A DNA stretch of 24,035 nt from NCBI GenBank assembly GCA_026770585.1, contig MU646303.1, forward strand, positions 2,044,249-2,068,283, written 5' to 3'. This document shows, in pieces, positions 18,581 to 24,035 of the stretch. The stretch's first letter is position 1, and each line of letters starts with the position of its first letter. This DNA is from Baffinella frigidus. Lineage: Eukaryota; Cryptophyceae; Cryptomonadales; Baffinellaceae. The translations under genes and the position numbers were made by a program. Below the pieces are notes generated by a model. The model ran no database searches, had not been told where the DNA came from, and saw only the letters and a program-made list of their open reading frames with translations.

Positions 18581-21500
18581 ATGATCACGTCGTTCTTTTC
18601 CAAGGCGCCGCCGCCCACGCCGCGGGCGGGCGGGGCAATGCTGACTCCCGGGAAGGAGATTGTCCACCTCGCTTCCAACAACCCGGGGCGCGTGGTCAAG
18701 CTCGCGCGTAACTCAAAGGTGTTCGCCGCTCTCCGCCCTCCCCCTCACCTGATCACCACCCGCCCCCCTTTCCCTCTTTGTTCCCTCTCTCTGTACATGA
18801 TCCACTCCCCCCACTCGTTTCCCCGCTCCTTGCCTCCCACCCTCCATCCCTCCCTCTATCGCTGGACTCCATCTCTCCCCCCCTTCCCAATTTCCCCGAT
18901 CCACTAGTTTCCTGGCCGAGAAAACCTGGACGCCTAACCCTGGACCCTTAACCTTGAACCCTAGAACCCTAGAACCCAAACCCCAGACCCAAACCCGAAA
19001 CCCGAAACCCGAAACCATAAACCCTAAACCCTATCCCTAGACTCTAAACCTCAAACCCTACACCATAAACCGTGAACCCTTAACACCCGTTGCATGCGAC
19101 GTGGCGTGATCGAGTTGGACATTCAACCGGCATTCGACTTGTCGTAGACCCACTATTTGTACCTAGCCTCTGCACACGCGAGCACAAACAGTCGAGCCTG
19201 GCTGGGCTGAGGCGGGCGAAACCGTGGACGGATCGTAGACCGGTTGGGAGGGTTGCCGGCGCTGAGAATCTTTCCAGTAGGCCTCCTCCAGCCACCATCT
19301 GTCGCTGACTTTTCTGGGCTAACCCCTATAAACCGTAAACCGTAAACCGTAAACTGTAAACCGTAAACCCCAAACTCCCAACCCCAACCTTGGGTTTGGA
19401 AACTCTGAACCCTGCAGAGTTTGGACACTCTGAACTCTGAACCCTAAAAAACCTTTAACCCTAACTTGCACGCAGAGTGGCGTGATCGAAGCGCACATTC
19501 GACTGGACAACGGCAGCTTCGTGGCCGGATCCCCCTCCCTCGGCAAGGACTTCGGGCCAGCGCAAGCGCCCATCAATGCAGACGCTCAAGGCGGGGGGGG
19601 GCAGCCGCAGCCGAACCGGTGGTCCAAGTTTCTCGACGCGCCTGGGGGGGCTTCCGCTGCGGCTGCGGAGCGGCAGCCCTACGTGGCTGCTCAGGCACAG
19701 CCCGCGTCGACTCCGTGCCACTCGCAGAACACGCAGAACACGCAGTCGCAACTAGACCCCGCGTTTCTGAGCCCGCCAGCGAACAAGGAGGCGTCGCGCA
19801 ACGCCTTTGCCAAGGACTCCAGCACGCCGCAGACCATGCGCAAAGAGCCCCCGGCCGCCTCCGCAGAGCAAGCGCGCAACCCCTTCCCGCAGTTCGAGAA
19901 GCCGCCTGCGCCAGCGGCAAGCAGCATGCCGTACGTCGGGAACCCCTTCCCCACGCTCGGGCTCGGCAAGCGCCCCCTCCTCGCCGAAGACCCCCCTCTC
20001 CAGGCGAAGCTCGCGAAGTTCACCAGCCAGGCGAGCGTGCCGCCTCCCTCCTCGCGGGGGGCGCTGCACAACCCGCCGAGCGCCCCGCGCAAAAGTCACG
20101 GGGGGGCGCCTTCAGGGCGGGGGGGCGGGAAGGCGCCCGGAGCTGCATCCGCGCCGAAGCAGAGCTTCTGGTAAGCGCCCCTCTCGCAGTGGCTCTTGAT
20201 TTTGAATCGCCTGCTGCCTCCGCCTGCCACACAGCAAGTTGCCGAGGCTTTTTTTTACTCGTGGGCAGTTTGTGGCAAGGACACAGGTGCGCTCTGCTCA
20301 ACACCGAGAACATGTTTCCTGTCGGGGCTTGCAGGTGGTGGCTGGAGGAGGCACATTTGACAGATTCTCAGCGTCGGCCACCTTCCGACCCGGACTACGA
20401 CCAGACCACGGTTTTGCCCGCGCCTCGGCCCTGCTAGGCTCAACTGTTTCTGTTCGCTAGTCCAGCTGCTGCACAAATTGTTGGTCCATCCCAGATCGAA
20501 TGCTAGATAAATGTGCGCCTCAAGCTTGGCAGTCTGTGTGCGTCAGGTTTGTGCGGTTTAGGGTTTAGGGTTTAGCGTTGAGAGTTTAGGGTTGCTCAGC
20601 CCGGAAACATCAGCGTGGTGGATCGAAGAAATTGGGGAGGGAGGCACTTGTAGTGAGAGTCGGGGTGGAGAGGGCAGAAGGAGGGGAAGGAGTGGGGGGT
20701 GGGTTAAGGGTTTAGTTTTTAGGGTTTAGGGTGTAGATTTGAGGGTGTAGGGTGTAGGGTGTAGGGTGTAGGGTGTAGGGTGCAGGGCGCAGGGTGCAGG
20801 GCGTAGGGTGTAGGGTGTAGGGTGTAGGGTTCAGCGTTAAGGATTCACGATTTAGTGTTCAGGGTTTGGGGTTCAGGTTTCAGGGTTTGGGTGTATACTC
20901 AACCATGCAGACAAAGATATTTTTTGTGGGAGGGAACATGCGAGGGGGCCGGCAGAGAGAGCAGAACACCTTTCAGTTACGCGCGAGCTTCAACCCCCCA
21001 CAGGGTTGTTGCTGGCAAAACAGACAATATCCATCTCTGGGGTCAGCATTGCCCCGCCCGCGCGCGGCGTGGGCGGTTCGGGGTTTAGGTTTTGGATTTT
21101 GGGGTTGCGGGTTCAGGATGTATGGTGTAGGGTTGGCGCCTTGGAGAAGAACGACGTGATCATCCTACCGACCTGTCAATACCTCGGCCGATGTCTAGAT
21201 CGCATAATCCATGCTTGGGCCTCCCTCCTCCTTCAGAGCGGACAGGCGGATTCGCGGCAAAAACGTCTTGTCCTAACGTTTAAAATTCGAAATCGGTTTA
21301 CTGAAAATAGGTGAAACGATTTTGGCTCGCCATTTCAGATTTTTGGTCGTGGTGAAGTCTTGTCATGCCTTTTCGCGGCAGTCTCTTGTCGGTAGCTTCT
21401 TCGGAAGAGACTCTTCGAAGGAGGGGGGGAAGGACACCATGGATCGCTGTTCCGTTGGTGGCTGGCGCCACGCACCGCTTGGGCCCGCTGGCTGGCGGCC

Positions 21501-23965
21501 GAAACTATTTATTTAAGAACCCCGTTAGTGGAAACACACGAGATATGCCCAGCTTTAACGTATGCGCCCGTTGGTGCTAGTTTTCTTTTCGGCTCTGACG
21601 CACTTGGGGAGCAGTTGAGTGATAATCGACGGAACGATTTTCGGGAGAGCCTTGCGTAGGGGAGGGGGTTCCGGCAGGTCTTTTCCGGCTCTGACTTTCT
21701 CGGGGTGAGGGAGCAGGTGCACATTCCGTCGAGCATCTGGAGCGAGATGACCGACTTTCAGCACCAGTCTGTGCCCCGCCAGAAAGAGAGAGAGGTTGAA
21801 AGCGAGAAAGAGAGAGAGACATCAAGAGACACCAAGACAGATATAGAGAGATACAGCGAGATAGGTATAGAGAGAGGACCCTGTACCCAGCAACCTGCAC
21901 CAGATAGTCCCACGCCCCTTCTCTCTCGAGTCGCCGCCATCGCAGACATGTCCATGTCCAGGCTCCCATCACTTTTGACTGTTTAAAGATCCACTGTTTT
22001 ACAGTTCATTTCCACGCTATTTACACACCAACACTATCGACTGTTTACAGCCCATGTCCAGCTTTCAACCACTCTGGGCAATTTAGAGATTTTTCGGTTG
22101 CCAACTCACACAGCGGACTACACAGGGATTCGTCTATAAACCATACGCCTTAAGAAATACGACCCTGCGGTAGGCAATCCGTAGGGAAGAAGGGTGGTTC
22201 CTACGGATACGGTAACGGAAACTTGGGTATTTCCTGCACGAAAATCACTTCGTAGCCCGCTGCGTGGCCTCCCCAGATTTTTTGTAGCCGAGTTACGAAC
22301 CCTGCCTATTTCGTTAACAGGCCTGGGCATACAGAAATGTCTTGCGTGTGGGTATCTGAACTCTGAGGGAACCTGGGCTGTATGTGGGTGTCTAGGCTCA
22401 AAACTGCACATTGGATGGTTAGTGCGCTTAGGATGTACGGGTATGCGGCTAGATAACCAGGCTTGCTGATGCGGAGGTGGGGTATCTAGACCATTAGGGC
22501 ATCTAACTGTAAGGTTATGAACCTAGATACCCACAATTGCTGATGCGAAGACGCGCGGCAGGTACTGGGCGTTCAAGAAGGTCAACTTCGACACTCTCAT
22601 CTTCGCCAAACTCGGCAAGTTCTACGAAATGTACCTTCCCCCGCCCCATTTACCTTTGTGAGCCCGCTCGCACATGAATTTGCCTTCACGAGGCACCGCA
22701 CATGCCTCGTAGCCAGAGAACACGCACATTTGCCTTAGGGGCCAGCTCGCGCCATGCCTTAGGAAGGCGATACTGTCTGGCCTCTGCTATGCATACCATT
22801 CGGGCGTGAGGCGTTTGTCGCCCCTTCTCTGACTACCGCTGCCTTGTGTCCACCGCGGGTTTTAGGAATCACGCATTTCCCGGCTCTGTGGTCCTCCCCG
22901 TGTCGATCGGAATGAGCCTATGCCACTCTGCGTCGTAGAACCTCTCACTCGCTCGCAAAAGGTGCCACATCTCACTCATGCGTCACCGCTCAGGTCAACG
23001 TAGGCGGAACCGATCCTTAGACCCTGCGATGGCATGGGTTTTCCAAAACGGCGAATCCTCTTTCTTGAATGCGAATGGCGCAATGGCAGGTACTGCCTGG
23101 ACGCCGAGGTGGGGCACAGGGTGCTGAACCTCAACTTCACGCACGGGGGCACGGACCCGAACCGCCCGAAGCAGATGCTCTGCGTCGGCGTCCCCCAGGT
23201 TCCCTCTCTCTCACACACACACTCTCTGTCTCTCTCGCTCTTTCGCTCTTATTCTCACGCGCTCTCTCGCTCCATCGATCTCGCTCTCGCACGCTCTATC
23301 CCTCCCATAAAAACGTTTTTTGCTATCGCATGGGTGTAACTTGCTATCTTAGCCTCGTCGTAGCTTCGCCATAACACAAAAATCACCTTTACGATAAAAA
23401 ACGATGATGTGAGGTGAATCTGTTTTTCGTGTGCAGGCCTCACTCGAAGGCGTCGTCTCGAAACTCGTCCCGCTTGGCTACAAGGTGCGCACCATATGAG
23501 CGGACACTTTATTAGTGGAAACCTTATTATTGGAAACCTTATACTATAAGTGGAAACTTTTTTAGTGGAAATGAAGACTTTGCGTGCCGTGCATGAATGC
23601 CGCGTGGCAGAAAACACCCCCCGACTATCCCACCAGCGCCGGTTTTGCCACTTTTTTTGCCATGTCGCCCGCACGATGCCCACCGTATCTCCTGCCGAAC
23701 CGATGTCGGAGCCCCTGCAAGACCCCAAACCCTGAACCCTGAACCGATAGGGATGCCCCTGCAAAACCCTGAACCCTAAACCCTGAACTGCTGAACCCTG
23801 AACCCTGAAACCCTGAACCCTGAACCCGCGAGCATGACCTCTCTCGGCTACCCTGCTCAGTCATAGCCTGTGTGCATAAAGGTCTCCCTCTCTGTACCAG
23901 GTTGGCATCGTGGAGGAAATGGAACGGTCCAGCGACGTCAAAAAAGTCGTGGGCAAGAAAGTTCG

Positions 23966-24035
<70 letters not shown>
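18581..24035 (+). CDS. MSH6: MSH6, mismatch-recognition MutS homologue (5' part)
   Basis: Exons: 18581-18718, 19476-20170, 20335-20410, 21717-21766, 22562-22630, 23090-23198, 23437-23484, 23901 to the window end. All are GT-AG and phases agree. An in-frame TGA lies at 18557-18559, so ATG 18581 is the start. MSH6 pairs with MSH2 (MutS-alpha) in the nucleus to bind base mismatches and small loops. The protein opens with MITSFFSKAP, a PCNA-binding (PIP) motif. Residues about 47-278 are a Pro/Ala/Gln-rich, disordered linker. WLEEAHLTDSQRRPPSDPDYD and HIPSSIW lead into MutS domain I: YWAFKKVNFDTLIF, then GKFYEMY with the mismatch-wedging Phe340 and Glu342, then LDAEVG and GIVEEMERS. Domains II to V lie beyond the window. 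The last codons run into poly-C, so the CDS is cut and its final Pro codons are not credible. Confidence 0.95.
18930..19085. repeat. CCCTAAA-like tract in MSH6 intron 1
   Basis: Degenerate CCCTAAA, CCCGAAACC and CCCTAGA units on plus, which is the C-rich sense orientation for MSH6. A second, similar patch at 19320-19465 (ACCGTAAACCGTAAACC, then CTCTGAACCC) ends close to the exon 2 acceptor. Confidence 0.85.
19086..19126 (+). pseudogene. Ghost copy of MSH6 exon 2 start
   Basis: TTGCATGCGACGTGGCGTGA followed by TCGAG and ACATTC copies the acceptor region of exon 2 at 19466-19500 (TTGCACGCAGAGTGGCGTGA, then TCGAA and ACATTC). The acceptor CAG has become CGA or CGAC. It lies in intron 1, upstream of the real exon. 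Confidence 0.65.
19150..19310 (-). pseudogene. Inverted copy of MSH6 exon 3 in intron 1
   Basis: Read on minus, 19295-19225 or so encodes WWLEEAYWKDSQRRQPSQP and then VYDPST before GTTTCG, matching the real exon 3 (20335-20410: WWLEEAHLTDSQRRPPSDP, then DYDQTT before GTTTTG). Similarity continues past the donor (GCCCGCCTCAG...CTCGACTGTTTGTG). No stop interrupts the copied exon. It is on the opposite strand to MSH6, so it cannot be spliced into the MSH6 mRNA. Confidence 0.85.
20540..20905. repeat. TTTAGGG/GTGTAGG tract in MSH6 intron 3
   Basis: GGGTTTAGGG units (20552-20600), then about ten GGGTGTA or GGGTGCA heptamers (20745-20830), then GGTTCAGG units. Here the G-rich strand is the sense strand of MSH6, the reverse of most introns in the window. 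Confidence 0.85.
21035..21505 (-). pseudogene. Inverted copy of divergent promoter and MSH6 exon 1
   Basis: Reading plus, the segment follows the reverse complement of 18670 down to about 18200. Exon 1 blocks GTCAGCATTGCCCCGCCCG and CGACGTGATCATCCT are nearly intact. The promoter block AGTCTCTTGTC...CTTCTTCGGAAGAGACTC is well kept, while the middle (21190-21340) is diverged. Within the exon 1 copy, between GGGCGG (ends 21076) and GGCGCC (starts 21135), 58 bp of telomere-like sequence is inserted. Both E2F-like sites are altered in the copy (TTCGCGGCAAAAA near 21250). It lies in MSH6 intron 3. Confidence 0.85.
21777..21885. repeat. GA-rich low-complexity tract
   Basis: AGAAAGAGAGAGAGG and AGATATAGAGAGATA-type sequence just after the exon 4 donor in MSH6 intron 4. 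No coding signal. Confidence 0.8.
22140..22320. repeat. Intron 4 segment with CCGTAGGA inverted words
   Basis: AATCCGTAGGGAAG at about 22169 and GGTTCCTACGGATA at about 22194 form a short imperfect hairpin. The rest shows no gene or clear repeat. Confidence 0.4.
22347..22534. mobile_element. Possible MITE with GTGGGTATCT ends
   Basis: GTGGGTATCT at 22347-22356 is the exact inverse of AGATACCCAC near 22525-22534. A nested pair, GGGTATCTAG near 22483 and CTAGATACCC near 22524, shares the right end. TTGCTGATGCG flanks the inner 60-bp segment on both sides (about 22464 and 22538), as a long target duplication or a tandem copy would. It lies just before the exon 5 acceptor of MSH6. Confidence 0.5.
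23203..23300. repeat. CT-rich microsatellite in MSH6 intron 6
   Basis: CTCTCTCACACACACACTCTCTGTCTCTCTCGC-like tract right after the exon 6 donor. It is non-coding. Confidence 0.85.
23505..23573. repeat. TTAGTGGAAACC tandem repeat in intron 7
   Basis: Four imperfect copies of a 15-20 bp unit containing TTAGTGGAAAC or TTATTGGAAACC. A single related word, GTTAGTGGAAACAC, occurs at about 21524 in intron 3. The intron also contains CCCTGAACCC units at 23723-23828. Confidence 0.75.
23969..24035. other. 67-base poly-C at the window end
   Basis: An unbroken C run begins inside MSH6 exon 8 right after GTTCGCTG and continues to the end. Homopolymers of this size at a sequence end usually come from sequencing or assembly. 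It replaces the rest of the exon. Confidence 0.9.

Noticed and set aside
19466-20437. 323-aa plus-strand frame over MSH6 exon 2
   Set aside because: Out of frame with the exon 1 and exon 3 junctions. The frame starting AGT-GGC-GTG at 19476 joins both sides and gives MSH6.
1-24035. tRNA, rRNA or snRNA genes
   Set aside because: No cloverleaf, rRNA core or snRNA motif was noticed on either strand by eye; a covariance-model search would settle it.

Overview
The window is nuclear DNA from a eukaryote. It holds three spliced protein genes with GT-AG introns, GC-rich exons, and introns and spacers full of degenerate CCCTAAA/TTTAGGG-type heptamers. That repeat is the plant and algal telomere type. 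I therefore infer an alga (a green or prasinophyte alga is my first guess; dinoflagellate, haptophyte or cryptophyte are not excluded). The sequence alone does not fix the taxon. One 10-base N gap (11057-11066) and a 67-base poly-C end (23969-24035) mark draft assembly.

Layout. 1-1490: tandem and inverted AACGTC units, then about 1.3 kb of degenerate CCCTAAA repeats. 1550-1780: a TA-flanked MITE and a perfect 23-bp hairpin. 2261-3659 (minus): a two-exon cyclin-box gene. 3660-4983: spacer with a foldback element. 4984-18189 (minus): a 25-exon gene for a Snf2/Brahma-type chromatin remodelling ATPase. I could trace every exon, all phases agree, and the coding sequence is 3552 nt (1183 aa). 18190-18580: a 391-bp divergent promoter with two E2F-like sites. 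18581-24035 (plus): the first eight exons of MSH6, the mismatch-repair MutS homologue. It runs through the PCNA-binding motif and the mismatch-contacting Phe-X-Glu and then runs into the poly-C end.

The three genes fit a nuclear theme (cell cycle, chromatin, DNA repair). MSH6 and the remodeller share one promoter region, which suggests coupled S-phase expression.

The oddest part of the window is in the introns. Many hold partial, decayed copies of the neighbouring exon (ghost exons), mostly in the intron just upstream and including the acceptor side. MSH6 also carries inverted copies of its own promoter plus exon 1 (in intron 3) and of its exon 3 (in intron 1). Telomere-like repeats fill many introns, mostly with the C-rich strand in the sense direction. 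In two ghost copies telomere-like DNA interrupts sequence that is continuous in the parent copy. A small family of TA-flanked MITEs is also scattered through the window, one copy sitting 8 bases inside a splice donor.
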